Under the pieces are notes generated by a model that saw nothing but the letters and a program-made list of their open reading frames with translations, was not told the DNA's origin and did not search any database. A stretch of 64,000 bases of DNA from assembly GCF_003732425.1 (NCBI RefSeq), contig NZ_MOBX01000005.1, positions 248,001 to 312,000 on the forward strand. The letters are read 5' to 3'. Source of the stretch: Pseudomonas fluorescens. GTDB taxonomy: Bacteria; Pseudomonadota; Gammaproteobacteria; Pseudomonadales; Pseudomonadaceae. A program made the position numbers and the translations under genes. Shown in pieces: positions 46,689 through 57,451 of the stretch. Position 1 is the stretch's first letter. Every line of letters starts with the position of its first letter.

Positions 46689-48212
46689 ATGCCCCTGCAC
46701 CGTGTCGCACGTATCGCCGATGTGCCTGAAGACCGTGGCCTGCAAGTTGAAATCGGCGACTGCAAGATTGTGCTGTTGCGCACGAACGGCGACTTACGTG
46801 CCTTTCAGGGCGAATGCCCACATGCTGGCGCGCCGTTGGCTGAAGGCGCGCTGTGTCACGGACGTTTGATCTGCCCGTGGCACAAGGCTGCGTTCAGGGC
46901 AGAGGATGGCGCGTTGTGCGAGCCTCCGGCGCTCGACAGCCTCAAGCGTTATCCGCTGGAACTGCGTGGCGATGAGGTTTGGGTCGATGATCAGCCGTTG
47001 CCCGATCCGCATACGCCCCCGGCCGATGATTCGCGCACGTTCGTGATTGTCGGCGCCGGGGCGGCGGGCACGGCCTGCGCAGCGGCACTGCGGGAGAAGG
47101 GTTTCGGTGGCCGTATCGTGATGATCGATCGCGAACCGGAAGCGGGCTACGACCGTACAGTGCTGAGCAAATTTGTTCTCGCCGGGGAAATGCCGGCGGC
47201 AGAAACCCCGGCGCTGCGTGAGGAAGCTTTCTATAAAGAGCAGCGTATCGAACGCCTGCACAGCGAAATCACCTCGCTGGACGCTCAGGCCAAAACCCTG
47301 CAGCTCAACGATGGCCAAATCCTCAACTACGATGCCGCCGTGCTGGCCACCGGTGGCGAACCCAATCCGTTACAGTTGCGCGGTGCTGAACTGCCCCACG
47401 TGTTCGTCCTGCGCTCAAAAGCCCAGGCTGAACAAATCATGAGCACTGCCAGCCCCGATCAACGCGCCGTCATCATCGGCGACAGCTTCATCGCTCTCGA
47501 ATGCGCCTCGGCCCTGCGCCAGCACGGCCTCGACGTCACGGTCCTCGCGCGCCACGCCATTCCTTTCGCAGCCCAGTTCGGCGAGGCCGTGGGCCAGGCG
47601 ATCCGCGCGCTGCACGAACAGAACGGCGTGAAATTCATCACCGAGCACGAAGCCACCGAGATCATTGGCGATGGCAAGGTCGAAGCCGTATTGCTGGGCA
47701 ATGGCCTGCGTCTTTCGGCAGATCTGGTGCTGGCCGGGGTCGGCGTGCATCCGGCTACCGAAGCCTTTGCGTCACTGCCGAGGGAAAAAGATCAGTCATT
47801 GCGCGTTGATGGCGGCATGCGTGTTACGGACGGCCTGTGGGCGATCGGCGACATCGCCACATTCCCGCTGAACGGCCAGTTGCAACGCATCGAACACTGG
47901 CGCCTGGCCCAGCAGCATGCGCGAATCGCCGCTGCCAATATGCTCGGTGGCGAAGAGCATTACCTCGACGTGCCGTTTTTCTGGACGTGGCATTTTGGCA
48001 AGAATTACGACTATCTCGGTCATGCCGAACACTGGGATGAAGTGGAGTTTCGCGGTGAACCAGAGCAACCGCCATTCATTGCTTTGTTCGGCAGAAACGG
48101 TTGGGGGGTCGCTGCCGTTGCCTGCGAAAAAGAACGCGCAATGGCGCTGCTCGCCGAACGGATGAGGCAACCGCTGGCAATGGAAGAGGCCTGGACACTG
48201 ATCCGCGATTGA
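46689..48212 (+). CDS. Rieske [2Fe-2S]-FAD/NAD(P)H oxidoreductase
   Basis: About 507 residues from the ATG at 46689, with GAGGAAG seven bases ahead; an ATG seven codons earlier has a closer AAGAG site. The N-terminal Rieske domain binds the cluster through Cys43-His45 (ECPHAG) and Cys62-His65 (CPWHKA). A pyridine nucleotide-disulfide reductase domain follows with FVIVGAGAAGTA (118-129) for FAD and a second dinucleotide fold at VIIGDSFIALE. The ATG..GD motif VTDGLWAIGDIA is present. This layout matches AIF-like and ferredoxin-reductase proteins. The electron acceptor is unknown. Confidence 0.85.
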   Translation: MPLHRVARIADVPEDRGLQVEIGDCKIVLLRTNGDLRAFQGECPHAGAPLAEGALCHGRLICPWHKAAFRAEDGALCEPPALDSLKRYPLELRGDEVWVDDQPLPDPHTPPADDSRTFVIVGAGAAGTACAAALREKGFGGRIVMIDREPEAGYDRTVLSKFVLAGEMPAAETPALREEAFYKEQRIERLHSEITSLDAQAKTLQLNDGQILNYDAAVLATGGEPNPLQLRGAELPHVFVLRSKAQAEQIMSTASPDQRAVIIGDSFIALECASALRQHGLDVTVLARHAIPFAAQFGEAVGQAIRALHEQNGVKFITEHEATEIIGDGKVEAVLLGNGLRLSADLVLAGVGVHPATEAFASLPREKDQSLRVDGGMRVTDGLWAIGDIATFPLNGQLQRIEHWRLAQQHARIAAANMLGGEEHYLDVPFFWTWHFGKNYDYLGHAEHWDEVEFRGEPEQPPFIALFGRNGWGVAAVACEKERAMALLAERMRQPLAMEEAWTLIRD

Positions 48213-48218
48213 CAGCCC

Positions 48219-48296
48219 CCCCGCAGGAGCTGCCGAAGGCTGCGATCTTTTGATCTCGAACGTCAAAAGATCGCAGCCTTCGGCAGCTCCTACAGG
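48219..48296. repeat. Palindromic repeat, family 2
   Basis: GCAGGAGCTGCCGAAGGCTG with CGATCTTTTGATC and its exact inverse after a short loop. It stands between the convergent Rieske-flavoprotein and pgaD genes and folds into a hairpin of about 35 base pairs that could terminate both. Confidence 0.85.
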
Positions 48297-48306
48297 GTTT
48301 TCGCCA

Positions 48307-48840
48307 TCAGGAAAGACGATTCAGGGGTTCGCGATTATCGTCATCTTCAGCATGCAGAAAGATCACCCGCGGGTGCTCCAGTGGTGCCAGCGGCGGTGGC
48401 AACTCCTGCTGCTGAACCGGCCAGAAATGCGTCACCACATGGCTGATGTCGCCTTCCTGATCGTTGTGAATGGTCATCACTCCCGGGGTGCGCAGCTTCT
48501 GGAAACGCTCATCGCAAAGCTTGAAGCTCTTGCTCAGCCCGGCATCATCGATCACCGGCGATGGCAAGCGGCGCTGGGCGAAGCTGCGGCTTTTGCGCTG
48601 CTGATAACGCGCCCAAGCGATCAGAATCACCGCGTTGACCAAGGCAATCCACAGATAAATCTGCAGGGTGCCCAGCGCGTCGAACGCCGATTTATCGATC
48701 AGCGGCCCGCCCGCGTGAGTTTCGATCAGCGGCCACAAGCCACGGATCAGCAGAAACAGCAGGCCAACCCAGGCCAGCACGGTGAGGATCACATCGATCA
48801 CTACCAGAAAGGGCCGCTGGCGAGTCCGGATGATTTTCAT
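48307..48840 (-). CDS. pgaD: Poly-GlcNAc synthase subunit PgaD
   Basis: A 177-residue inner-membrane protein with two N-terminal transmembrane helices (about 12-34 and 55-75) and a cytoplasmic tail. It partners PgaC and responds to cyclic-di-GMP in E. coli, where the pair binds the messenger. It overlaps pgaC by four bases. Cyclic-di-GMP enzymes are encoded 12-15 kb away in the window. Confidence 0.88.
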   Translation of the reverse strand: MKIIRTRQRPFLVVIDVILTVLAWVGLLFLLIRGLWPLIETHAGGPLIDKSAFDALGTLQIYLWIALVNAVILIAWARYQQRKSRSFAQRRLPSPVIDDAGLSKSFKLCDERFQKLRTPGVMTIHNDQEGDISHVVTHFWPVQQQELPPPLAPLEHPRVIFLHAEDDDNREPLNRLS

Positions 48841-50192
48841 TTGATGACCTCCTCTTCGTCGTCGCCGATCGGTTTGATGCCCCGATCAGGACTGACCCAA
48901 CGCGCACGTTTCTGATGTTGACCGAACAGCACTTTGGGGAAGCTGACCAACGTGGTCAGCAGACTGATGAACCAGAACACCAACGGATACCAGACCACCC
49001 AGAACATCGTGCGGCCCAGGCCCGGCTCATAGCGCCGGTCGATGATGATGCTGACCGCGAACTGCACCAGGCACACGAAGGCCAGCAGCAGCCCGGTGAA
49101 TGCTGGCGGCATCAGGTGATCCACCGCAATGGCTTCGGGCATGACCACAAACTTGCCGACGCCCCAGAAGATCACCGACAACAGGAAGGTGAACGCCCAA
49201 CCGGTCGACAGGCAATATTCGAACAGCAGCGGCCACAGATAGCGGTGGCGGTACTGCCAGATGCCACGGATGTTCTTGAACAGCACTTCGGCGCCGCCCT
49301 GGGCCCAGCGCAGACGCTGCTTCCACAGACCGCCGAGGGTTTCCGGCATGAGGATCCAGCACAGCGCGCGCGGCTCGTAGAAAATGCTCCAGTGATCGAG
49401 TTGCAGCTTCCAGCTGATGTCGATGTCTTCGGTGATCATGTCCGGACTCCAGTAACCGACGCGGTTCAGCGCGGTACGGCGGAACGCGACGATTACGCCG
49501 GACACGGTGAAAATCCGCCCGAACACCCGTTGCGTACGCTTGATCAACCCGATGATCGAGGAGAACTCGCCAACCTGCACCCGCCCGACCAGCGTCGAGC
49601 GCGTACGGATTCGCGGGTTGCCGGTGACTGCGCCAAGGCGTGCGTTATCCAGCATCGGCGCGACCAGATAGGCCGCCGTGTTCGGTGCGAGCAACGCGTC
49701 ACCGTCGATGCACACCAGATACTCACTGCGCGCGGCAATCGCGCCCATACGCAGAGCAACAGCCTTGCCCTGGTTTTCCGCCAGATGCAGCACGCGCAGA
49801 CGCGGATCTTCCTTGGCCAGCGCATCAAGCACTTGCGCGGTGTTGTCTTTGGAGCCGTCGTTGATCGCGATGACTTCGATGTTCGGGTAATGCTGGGCCA
49901 GCGCCGCGTGGATCGTATCGGCGGCGTTTTCGCCTTCGTTGTAGCAAGGGATCAGGATCGAGATCAGCGGCTCGCCTTCCAGTGGCGGTGGCAGGGTGTC
50001 GTCCTTCCACGGCCAGTGGCGCTCCCAGTGCAGCCAGAAGTACAGGCCGCCGGCAATCCACAACCCGGACATGAACAACGGGTAGAAGAACACGAAGTCC
50101 ATCAGGAACTGCCCGGTGACCAGGAAAATCAGCCCCAGCGGCACGCCGAGGACGATCGCCAGAACAAGCAGGGCTAACAGTCTATCCAGCAT
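48837..50192 (-). CDS. pgaC: Poly-beta-1,6-GlcNAc synthase PgaC
   Basis: A 451-residue family 2 processive glycosyltransferase that polymerises UDP-GlcNAc and exports the chain with PgaD. Motifs are [22 protein letters not shown] (the DxD site), [13 protein letters not shown] and QRLRWAQGG. Two helices precede and three follow the catalytic domain. It starts just after pgaB ends. Confidence 0.95.
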   Translation of the reverse strand: MLDRLLALLVLAIVLGVPLGLIFLVTGQFLMDFVFFYPLFMSGLWIAGGLYFWLHWERHWPWKDDTLPPPLEGEPLISILIPCYNEGENAADTIHAALAQHYPNIEVIAINDGSKDNTAQVLDALAKEDPRLRVLHLAENQGKAVALRMGAIAARSEYLVCIDGDALLAPNTAAYLVAPMLDNARLGAVTGNPRIRTRSTLVGRVQVGEFSSIIGLIKRTQRVFGRIFTVSGVIVAFRRTALNRVGYWSPDMITEDIDISWKLQLDHWSIFYEPRALCWILMPETLGGLWKQRLRWAQGGAEVLFKNIRGIWQYRHRYLWPLLFEYCLSTGWAFTFLLSVIFWGVGKFVVMPEAIAVDHLMPPAFTGLLLAFVCLVQFAVSIIIDRRYEPGLGRTMFWVVWYPLVFWFISLLTTLVSFPKVLFGQHQKRARWVSPDRGIKPIGDDEEEVIK

Positions 50193-50193
50193 G

Positions 50194-52197
50194 TTATGGA
50201 TTCCATTTGTTGGAGAGCGCAGGCCTTACGGTTTTCAGGTCCGGCAGGTTGTCGAGGAAGTTGTCCGGGTAGTAACCGAAACTGGTCGCGCCCTGACGCT
50301 TGAGACGGCCCATCCAGTCCGCCAGATGTGCGCCGTCGATGTCGGCCTGATCCTTTTTCGTCCAGTCCCGTGCCTGCAATTCGAACACCGTGCGCTTCAG
50401 GGCTCCGGGGCGCTTGCTGACGGTTTGCACCAGGGTTTCCAGCCATGGGCCGGACTCGGCCTGGGTCTGTTTTTCCATGAGCGGCATGGCCATTGGCGCG
50501 GTCCAGTCGTAGGTCTGCAGAAAGTCGTCGAGGTTCTGCGCGTACCAGGTTTCGCTGCCGGGATTGAGCATCGGCTCGGCGAAAATGTTGCGCGCGGTCA
50601 GCACCTGCGGGCCCCGAATGGCGCGGACTTTGGCGGTCAGCTCGTTGGTGAAGTCGATCAGGTAGCGGCTCTTGAACCGCGTCCATCGCTGCAGGGCCGC
50701 CGGATCATCGCGCAGGGCGGCAATCGAACCTGGCAAACCGTGGGCGACGTAGGCTTTCAACGCCTCGGGGCCGGCGTCCTCGAAGTCCGACAGAATCGCG
50801 TCGTCGTGATAGAGGATGCCGTCGACCGACGTCAGCCGTGCCACGTCTTCGTAGATTTCGCCGATGATCCGCCGCACCTCTGGATCGAACGGTGACAGGC
50901 GTTGGTACTGATCCGGATCGACTGAGGTGGTGCCGGTTTTCGGATCCCAGCGCGTGACACGCGGCAGCTTCGCATCAAGGCCGAAACTCAGCACCGGCAT
51001 CCACGCAAACACCTTCACATTGGCGCGAGTGCGCAGCTGCCAGGCAACGCGGTCGAAAATGTCGGCACGTACCGGCAAGTGACGGTTGGGGAAGTACAGC
51101 GAGTGCACCAGACCATCGCCCTGCGGATCGGCAAAGGCTTGCAGGAACACCGTGTTGGCGCCCATGTCGGCCATGCGCTGCACCAGTTTGCCGAGGTTGA
51201 TGTCCTGTTGTGCCGGGTCCGGGTCGTAGACGTTGTCCAGATCAACGTGCACCACACGCATGACGAAATCCGACTGCACGTCGACGATGCTATTGGAGAA
51301 AACCTCGCCGTCAGGGTCGGAGGCAACGAGGAAACGCGGGCTGCTCATCAGGTTGTCGAGGGCATCGAGACCGTCGTCCAGGGTCAGGGCCATCTCATAG
51401 CCCTGCTCACCGACCACGGTCAGCGATGTGCCGTCCGCCGTACCATATGGCCAGACCCATACACGCGGTTTCTTGCCGGTGACCTTGCGGATTTTCTCCG
51501 AGATGTTGTTCACGTCGGTGCGGATCCGCGCCTGGAATTCGGCCTCGGACTCATAACGCTTGGTCAGCGGATCGTAGCGCCGGGTCGCGGCAGCGGGCTG
51601 CAGGTTGCCCTGCGGGTTGGCCAGAATACCTTTGTGGTTCGCGTCGGTGTGGGCGGCGATTTCCACCAGACCGGATTGCGAGATTTCGCGGATCTGGTCC
51701 CAGGTCAGGAAATCGGAACGCGCACGCGGGGCACCAGCAAAATCCACCGGTTGATTGAGCGGCGTGTCGATCCAGACGCCGACCGGCGCCAGCAAAGCGT
51801 GCCAGTTATAGGCGCGCAGCACCGGCAGCACGCGGGTGTAGAAACTCGCATAACCGTCATCGAAGCTGAGCAGGATCGCTTTCGCCGGCAGCTCCGGGCC
51901 GCCCTTGCGCGCGGCCATGATCTGGTCGACGGTGACCGGTTTGTAGCCGTTCTCGCGCAACCAGGCGAGCTGCTCGATCATGCGCTCGGTGCGCACCGCC
52001 ACCACGGCCTGATCGGGATCGCGGTCTTCAACATCGTGATAGGCGATGCCGAGCACGTGATTTTTCGGCCACGGTTTTTCACTGGCCGCCAGCGGACGCT
52101 CGGACGGCGGCGCGAAGGCCGGAGCTTGCTGGGCGCAGGCGCTGACCAGCAGCGCTCCCAGCAGAAGGATGAAACGCGAAATCAAAGGCATCTTCAA
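50194..52197 (-). CDS. pgaB: Poly-GlcNAc N-deacetylase lipoprotein PgaB
   Basis: A 667-residue outer-membrane lipoprotein (lipobox LLVSAC, Cys21). The N-terminal CE4 deacetylase domain has Asp113-Asp114 in SFDDGYAS and metal histidines His183 and His188 in [10 protein letters not shown]; each sits one position before the E. coli PgaB residues. The C-terminal half (about 310-650) is the glycoside-hydrolase-like domain. Partial deacetylation is needed for export by PgaA. Confidence 0.95.
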   Translation of the reverse strand: MKMPLISRFILLLGALLVSACAQQAPAFAPPSERPLAASEKPWPKNHVLGIAYHDVEDRDPDQAVVAVRTERMIEQLAWLRENGYKPVTVDQIMAARKGGPELPAKAILLSFDDGYASFYTRVLPVLRAYNWHALLAPVGVWIDTPLNQPVDFAGAPRARSDFLTWDQIREISQSGLVEIAAHTDANHKGILANPQGNLQPAAATRRYDPLTKRYESEAEFQARIRTDVNNISEKIRKVTGKKPRVWVWPYGTADGTSLTVVGEQGYEMALTLDDGLDALDNLMSSPRFLVASDPDGEVFSNSIVDVQSDFVMRVVHVDLDNVYDPDPAQQDINLGKLVQRMADMGANTVFLQAFADPQGDGLVHSLYFPNRHLPVRADIFDRVAWQLRTRANVKVFAWMPVLSFGLDAKLPRVTRWDPKTGTTSVDPDQYQRLSPFDPEVRRIIGEIYEDVARLTSVDGILYHDDAILSDFEDAGPEALKAYVAHGLPGSIAALRDDPAALQRWTRFKSRYLIDFTNELTAKVRAIRGPQVLTARNIFAEPMLNPGSETWYAQNLDDFLQTYDWTAPMAMPLMEKQTQAESGPWLETLVQTVSKRPGALKRTVFELQARDWTKKDQADIDGAHLADWMGRLKRQGATSFGYYPDNFLDNLPDLKTVRPALSNKWNP

Positions 52198-52203
52198 ACT
52201 CTT

Positions 52204-54684
52204 CTAGAAGCGGAAAGTGAGGTCGACGAGCAGACGCAGATCGGTCTCCCGATCACCGTCGTAAGGCCGGTTGATCACACTGAACAAGCCACCCACCTCG
52301 AACACGTCGTTCCAGGCGTAACGCTGGCCGTAACCCAGCAACGCCATGCCGCCAGTGCCGTGATCACGCTGGCTGTACGTCCCCGCACCGGCCTGGAACT
52401 GCTGGCTCCAGGAGGTTTCGTAGCGGTGGTAGAGCACGTGATTGACGTTGACCAGCGGCATCACGCTGAAGTCGGATTTGGGGTTGAAGTACGGCACGTC
52501 ATCGGACTTGGAGTTGTGGCTGGTGCCGACTTCCAGTCCCGCATCGACCTGCACGTTCGGTGCGCTGTAGACGCCCTCGCGGCCGGTGAGCAAGGCTTCG
52601 ACGCGGTTGTTGCCGTCGCTGAAGTGCGACGGGCTTACCGACAGCCGCCATTCGCGGCTTTCGTTGCCGCGCCAGCGGATAAAACCGCTGCCGCCATTGG
52701 CCTTGATGTCACTGTTGAGCGCGCGCAACGGCGTCTCGGCCGACAGGTATTCGAGGCTGCCGCCGTACTGCCAGTGATCGTTGATGTCACGGGCGATCGC
52801 CAGCCGCGCGCCTTGTTTGTCGCCAAATCCGTAGGAGTGGTTGGAGACTTCCGCTTCGAGGGTCATGTCGCGGGTGCGCCGCTCCAGGCCGACACGCTGG
52901 AAGCGATGGTGGCCGGTGCCTTCGGCGAAGTCGCCGGTGGCATAACCGGCCCCGGCGAACACCCGCCAGTCTTCATCGATGGGCGGGCTGTACAGGGTGG
53001 TCTGGATACCAAAATCGCGGCTGCCGCTGACGGCGCCGGCATTGCCGCTGCCGCCACCATTGGCCTTGCCGCCGTAGGCTTCGACGCGCAGTTCGGACAT
53101 GTCATGCACTTCGCGCTCGCGCGCCGCACGCTGGACCTGACGGTTATCAGGGAAACGCGCGACCACGTCATCGGTCAGCGCATCCATCTGCCGCCATTCC
53201 TGCAGCGTCATCGCCGTGCGCGCCTGTGCGACTTCCAGGCCCATGCCGCGCGGCACCATGCTCTCGGTTTCCTTGAGCTGGACTTCCGCACGGCGCGGCC
53301 ATTGCCGCGCCAGATAAAGGTCGGCCTGGGCCAGACGCAGGCCGACATTGCCGGGAGCCTGATCGACCAGCGTCTGCAAGCGTTCTTCGCTGTGGGGCAA
53401 GTCGGAACCATAGGTCGCGGCCTGCGCGGCCAACTGCTGGGCGTCCATCCATTCATGGTTGGGGTTGCCGATGGGCAAACCTTTGAGTTCGACACGCGGA
53501 CGCTGGGACTTGGCGGCGTCCTCGGCGACTTTGCGCGCTTCATCGGCACGGTCGCTTTCCAGCAATGCGTAATACAGCGCGGTGGTGTCTTCGAGGCGAT
53601 CACCGACATCGGCGTCCGGCGCCGACAGCACCTGGCGATACAAGTCCGTGGCGATTTCCGGTTCACGCTGATCCAGATACGACGCCGCCACCCAGCGCAG
53701 CGCATAGGTCGGAATCTTCACGCCCTCGGCTTGCAGCTTCTGGTATTCAGTGATGACGTCGGCCGTGCGTACCCTGGCCTTGAGCGCGCCCATGCGGTCG
53801 ATGCGCCAGCGAATGACGTCGTCGTGAGCAGTGGCGTCGGGCGTCCAGGTGGCGAGCAGTTTGTCGTAATCGGCCAGCGCGCGGTCGGCGATGACGTAGC
53901 GTTCTTTTTCGCTGCGGGTGGCGAGTTCGGCGAGGCGCACGCGCTCGGCGGCCAGATCGCCTTCGAGGCGACGCAGGATGACCGGATCGATCAGCCCGGG
54001 ACGCTGATTGGCCAGACGCAGCGCCGGTTCCGGCAGACGCGCCTTTTGCAGAGCAACCACGTATTCGCGAGCGACTTCCGGCTTGCTGCCGGCGCGCTTG
54101 AAGGCCTGATCGTATTCGAACAGGGCATCGTAAGGTTTGTTGTCACGGGTCAGGGCGTAGCCCAAGGCGAGACGGCGCGAAGGATCATCTGGCTTGGCCG
54201 CGACCAGCGCTTTGGCGCGGGTTACCGCTTCGTCGGGTTTGCCGGCATCCGCCTGGGTCAGGGCCAGCCCCAGTTGCAGGTCGGGGTTATCCGGCTCCAG
54301 CGCCAAGGCCTTGTTGTAGACCTGCGTGGCTTGATCCCAGCGTTTGAGGTTGCGATAGGCGCGGGCGGTGGCGGTCAGCGCCTGAACCGGCAGGACGCGG
54401 TCGCGGCCCTGGGTTTCATAGACCTGCACCACTTCGGCATCGAGGCCGGCCCAACTGGCGATTTGCAGGTGATCGCTGATTTGCCCGGTCGTCGACTGAC
54501 CGGGTGGCACCTGACGCAAAACCGTCAGCGCAGGCGTGTACTGCCCGGCACGGGCGTCGCGCACCATTTGATCGTAGGGTGTGTCGGCAAACGCCAGCGC
54601 CGGCCAGAGCAACTGGCTGCACAGCGCGACTCGGAACAAAGGGCGTAAGCCACGATGTAATACAGGAACATCAATACGCGGCAT
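52204..54684 (-). CDS. pgaA: Poly-GlcNAc outer-membrane exporter PgaA
   Basis: An 826-residue exporter. After the signal peptide (ending near AFA-DTP) an N-terminal TPR superhelix covers about residues 30-510 and interacts with PgaB. A C-terminal 16-strand barrel follows, ending in LLVDLTFRF. It is the first gene of pgaABCD; the next start is 6 bases after its stop. The operon makes the adhesive polysaccharide of biofilms. Confidence 0.93.
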   Translation of the reverse strand: MPRIDVPVLHRGLRPLFRVALCSQLLWPALAFADTPYDQMVRDARAGQYTPALTVLRQVPPGQSTTGQISDHLQIASWAGLDAEVVQVYETQGRDRVLPVQALTATARAYRNLKRWDQATQVYNKALALEPDNPDLQLGLALTQADAGKPDEAVTRAKALVAAKPDDPSRRLALGYALTRDNKPYDALFEYDQAFKRAGSKPEVAREYVVALQKARLPEPALRLANQRPGLIDPVILRRLEGDLAAERVRLAELATRSEKERYVIADRALADYDKLLATWTPDATAHDDVIRWRIDRMGALKARVRTADVITEYQKLQAEGVKIPTYALRWVAASYLDQREPEIATDLYRQVLSAPDADVGDRLEDTTALYYALLESDRADEARKVAEDAAKSQRPRVELKGLPIGNPNHEWMDAQQLAAQAATYGSDLPHSEERLQTLVDQAPGNVGLRLAQADLYLARQWPRRAEVQLKETESMVPRGMGLEVAQARTAMTLQEWRQMDALTDDVVARFPDNRQVQRAAREREVHDMSELRVEAYGGKANGGGSGNAGAVSGSRDFGIQTTLYSPPIDEDWRVFAGAGYATGDFAEGTGHHRFQRVGLERRTRDMTLEAEVSNHSYGFGDKQGARLAIARDINDHWQYGGSLEYLSAETPLRALNSDIKANGGSGFIRWRGNESREWRLSVSPSHFSDGNNRVEALLTGREGVYSAPNVQVDAGLEVGTSHNSKSDDVPYFNPKSDFSVMPLVNVNHVLYHRYETSWSQQFQAGAGTYSQRDHGTGGMALLGYGQRYAWNDVFEVGGLFSVINRPYDGDRETDLRLLVDLTFRF

Positions 54685-54871
54685 TCGTCAGCATCCTTAC
54701 ATGGCCAGCCGGGTCGCAATGCCCTCCTTGCCCATTCGTAACGGTGGCCGCCAATGCACATTCAACGGCCAAGCTTAGTCAGGCAGTCTTGCACGCAAGC
54801 GTAGACCAATATCCGGAACACAATATTTGTTCAGAATCGTGCTCCGAAAACCCGAACGCCAGACAGCAAAA

Positions 54872-54904
54872 CGCCCGGCGTCTGTGCGATACAGAGGCCG
54901 GGCG
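54872..54904. terminator. Strong hairpin between DUF945 and pgaA genes
   Basis: CGCCCGGC (54872-54879) pairs with GCCGGGCG (54897-54904), with a second inner stem TCTGT/ACAGA. On the minus strand it is followed by TTTTGC. It lies 21 bases past the DUF945 stop. Confidence 0.75.
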
Positions 54905-54924
54905 CTGCTATTAAGGACGCAGGA

Positions 54925-56430
54925 TTACTGCACTTGCGTGACGCCCGCGAACTTGCTCATCAGGAAGCCAACGAACTGCTCAACGGTCATCTTCTGGCCG
55001 TTGAATTCGACCTGATTGGCCGCGTAATGCAGCTTGGTCACGACGTTGGTGCCGTCGACGACGGCCAACTGCGAACCGACCGCCATGCCGGCGAACATGT
55101 CGGCCGCTTCCTTGGACTGATCGACGATGGCTTTGGCATCGGTCTGACCGTCGAGTTGCGCCTGCACACTGAGCAGATCGACCAACATCGGCTTGGATAC
55201 CTGGATATTCAGATCAAGCAACGCGATCAGCTGTTTGCCCAACTGATCCGGCGGCAGATCCATCGATTGCGGCTTGGTCAGGTCGATCACCAGATTGGCC
55301 TTGCTCTCACCGTTGGCGGTGTTGAACGACAGGTTTTCCAGCGCAATCTGCGGGCCGGCGGCCAGCAGTTTCTGCAAATCGGCTTTAACCTGAGCGCTTT
55401 CAGCTTCGGTCAGGTTCAGCTCCGGCGCTGGCAAGCCCTGAGCTGCAGCCTCGGCAGCGGCTTTTTCGTAAGGCTGCAGTTTGGTCTGGTAGATCTGCAT
55501 CAGCGACATCGTCGACGGGATGTCGAGGTTTTTCAGGCTCATGGCCATGTTCGCCGAGCCGATCTTCTTGTCGTTGAGGCTGACTTCGCCAACCTTGTAG
55601 TCCGCACGGCCAGAGGCATTGCTGCCGGTTTCTTCGGTGAAGTTCTTCATTTCGAAGTTCTTCACGCCGAGCACCGATTGCTTGGTACCGAAGGTGGTCT
55701 TGCTGTTGGTCAGCACCAGGGTGTTTTCCCCGGTGTAGTAGCCGTAGCTGCTCTTGGCGAGATTGCTGGCCAGGGTCAGGCCGTTGAGTTCGACCTGCAC
55801 CGGCGCCTGGTCTTCAGCCACGGTGACCAGTTTCAGGTTGTCCATGTAGCCGTCTGCCTTGACCTTCTGCGCTTTGGCGCTGGCGGAGATGTTCATGGTC
55901 AGGCCGGAAAACTTCAGGCTCGACTGCTCATCCAGCGCGGTTTCGAACGGCAGCAGGTCGAGGGTGCTGGTGGTCGATTCGTCGTAGCCAATGCTGGTCA
56001 CGCCTTTAAGCGGCGCGGCGCCCTTGGTGGCGGCGAACCATTTCTCGGTGGCCGGACTTTTCTCCAGCTCGTAATTGCTGGTGGCCATGACCGGCAGCCA
56101 TTTCAGCGACACCAGACGCGAGAACGGCAGCGGGCCATGCTCGATGTGGTCTACGAACAGCAGCTCGACCGGCGCATCACCGAACATCTCGCCTTCACCT
56201 TTGAGGCGGTAGTGCGCGGTGCTGGTGAAGGTGTGGCGTTCCAGCGACACCAGTTCCAGCGACGCGGTGCCGTTGGAGCCGGCCATGGCGGTTTGCAGCT
56301 CTTGGTTGGCGTTGGTGACGGCGTTGTTGAGCACGCCTTCGATCTTGGTCCCGGTGTACCAGGCCCCGCCTGCGCTGATCGCGCCGATGGCAACAACAAT
56401 CCCGAGAAGCACGCCTGCTGATTTATTCAT
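54925..56430 (-). CDS. DUF945 (YdgA-family) membrane-anchored protein
   Basis: A 501-residue protein with one N-terminal helix (about 5-25) that reads as an uncleaved anchor, and a large periplasmic beta-rich domain. Family blocks are ARY-like YTGTKIEGVLNNAV at the start and DLNIQVSKPMLVDL near the end. YdgA relatives are dimeric inner-membrane proteins, some linked to AsmA-like lipid handling, but the function is unsettled. It is a single gene with a terminator. Confidence 0.82.
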   Translation of the reverse strand: MNKSAGVLLGIVVAIGAISAGGAWYTGTKIEGVLNNAVTNANQELQTAMAGSNGTASLELVSLERHTFTSTAHYRLKGEGEMFGDAPVELLFVDHIEHGPLPFSRLVSLKWLPVMATSNYELEKSPATEKWFAATKGAAPLKGVTSIGYDESTTSTLDLLPFETALDEQSSLKFSGLTMNISASAKAQKVKADGYMDNLKLVTVAEDQAPVQVELNGLTLASNLAKSSYGYYTGENTLVLTNSKTTFGTKQSVLGVKNFEMKNFTEETGSNASGRADYKVGEVSLNDKKIGSANMAMSLKNLDIPSTMSLMQIYQTKLQPYEKAAAEAAAQGLPAPELNLTEAESAQVKADLQKLLAAGPQIALENLSFNTANGESKANLVIDLTKPQSMDLPPDQLGKQLIALLDLNIQVSKPMLVDLLSVQAQLDGQTDAKAIVDQSKEAADMFAGMAVGSQLAVVDGTNVVTKLHYAANQVEFNGQKMTVEQFVGFLMSKFAGVTQVQ

Positions 56431-56632
56431 GAATGACCTGATCGATTTCCGTGGCTGTGAGTGTGGTCGTCTTCCCTGAACCCGTGACCGGGTCGCGGCT
56501 CGACTGCGCTGAATTCAGCGGTGGAGATTAGCACCGGGCGCGCAAGGTGGCCCAATGTTTAAAGGTTAAAGAGTGTCTATGGGGGGAGTGGACAGTCGAC
56601 AGGCGGGAAGAGTTTCGGTGTTTTTCAGTCCG

Positions 56633-56700
56633 CCTTCGCGAGCAGGCTCGCTCCCACAAGGACAACACTGTACCTGTGGGAGCGAGCCTGCTCGCGAAGG
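56633..56700. repeat. REP pair (REPIN), family 1
   Basis: Two inverted family 1 copies with only about 20 bases between them, in the 292-base gap between the DUF945 and unknown membrane genes. Apart from this repeat nothing is seen in that gap. Confidence 0.88.
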
Positions 56701-56722
56701 GGCCAGATGATTCAGCCAAAAA

Positions 56723-57358
56723 TCAGGAATACTGAACCTCAATCTCATCCAGTTGATGATCAAAGCTTTTCAGCCGCGCGGTCCAGGTGTACACCAGCAC
56801 TTCAAAATCCCGATCGATCACTGCGCCGCCTGGCCCGTCGGCGCGTGGGTCGCAAAAGTCCAGCTGATAGCGCTCGCGAGCCATGGCCGTGGCGACATCC
56901 GACAATTCGCGGGCGTTGTTCAACCAATGCCAGCCCTCGCCATCAATCTGCTTGTCGAGTTCCAGGCACTGCTTTTTCAGCGCTTCGAGGCTTTTTTCCA
57001 GTGGCGTGCCGGTGAGTTCGCCCATGACTTCGGCGAATGTGCGCCCGGGCTGCCAGTAGCTCCCCCAGAAATACCGGTCGAACACGGTTTCAACCCGGCG
57101 CAGGGCGACTTTGGTGTCCCAGATCAGCACCAGGGTCTTGCCCTGTTCGAGTTGTTTTTTCTTGACCCGCTGCACCTGAACCGAAGCCCACGCCACCACA
57201 ACGATGGCCATGACCGCGATGAGCGCAACGGCGCTGTCGAGGAACACCATCGCCTTGTCGATCTGATGGGCCAGCATGATGCCGTAGAAATAGGTGGCCG
57301 AGAGCAGCACCAGCGCTGCGAGGGCGCACCAGAAGCCGAGAGCGTAAGGGTTTTTCAT
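56723..57358 (-). CDS. Unknown two-helix membrane protein
   Basis: I do not recognise this 211-residue protein. Two membrane helices (about 8-30 and 38-60) are followed by a charged cytoplasmic or periplasmic domain of 150 residues with predicted helices (KKKQLEQGKTLVLIWDTKVALRR begins it). It contains WGSYWQPG and FDHQLDEIEVQY near the end. The gene is isolated, with a REP pair below it and the efflux operon 93 bases upstream on the same strand. Fixed reading and good codon use argue that it is real. Confidence 0.7.
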   Translation of the reverse strand: MKNPYALGFWCALAALVLLSATYFYGIMLAHQIDKAMVFLDSAVALIAVMAIVVVAWASVQVQRVKKKQLEQGKTLVLIWDTKVALRRVETVFDRYFWGSYWQPGRTFAEVMGELTGTPLEKSLEALKKQCLELDKQIDGEGWHWLNNARELSDVATAMARERYQLDFCDPRADGPGGAVIDRDFEVLVYTWTARLKSFDHQLDEIEVQYS

Positions 57359-57451
57359 TATTGGTTTCCCCTAGACCAGCGCTAGCAATGTGCGCTGAAA
57401 GGGCGCCGTGCTCGGGGCGCCCTTCCAACACTTCAAAGCATAGCAACGGCC

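Noticed and set aside
51079..54648. An open frame of more than 1,100 codons on the plus strand opposite pgaA and pgaB
   Set aside because: It is antisense to well-supported genes, has low-complexity Arg/Gln/Val-rich content and no ribosome site. Long antisense frames are expected in GC-rich DNA. The same applies to the long frames opposite cysA-cysW-cysT (28784-31621) and the receptor gene (7287-9437).
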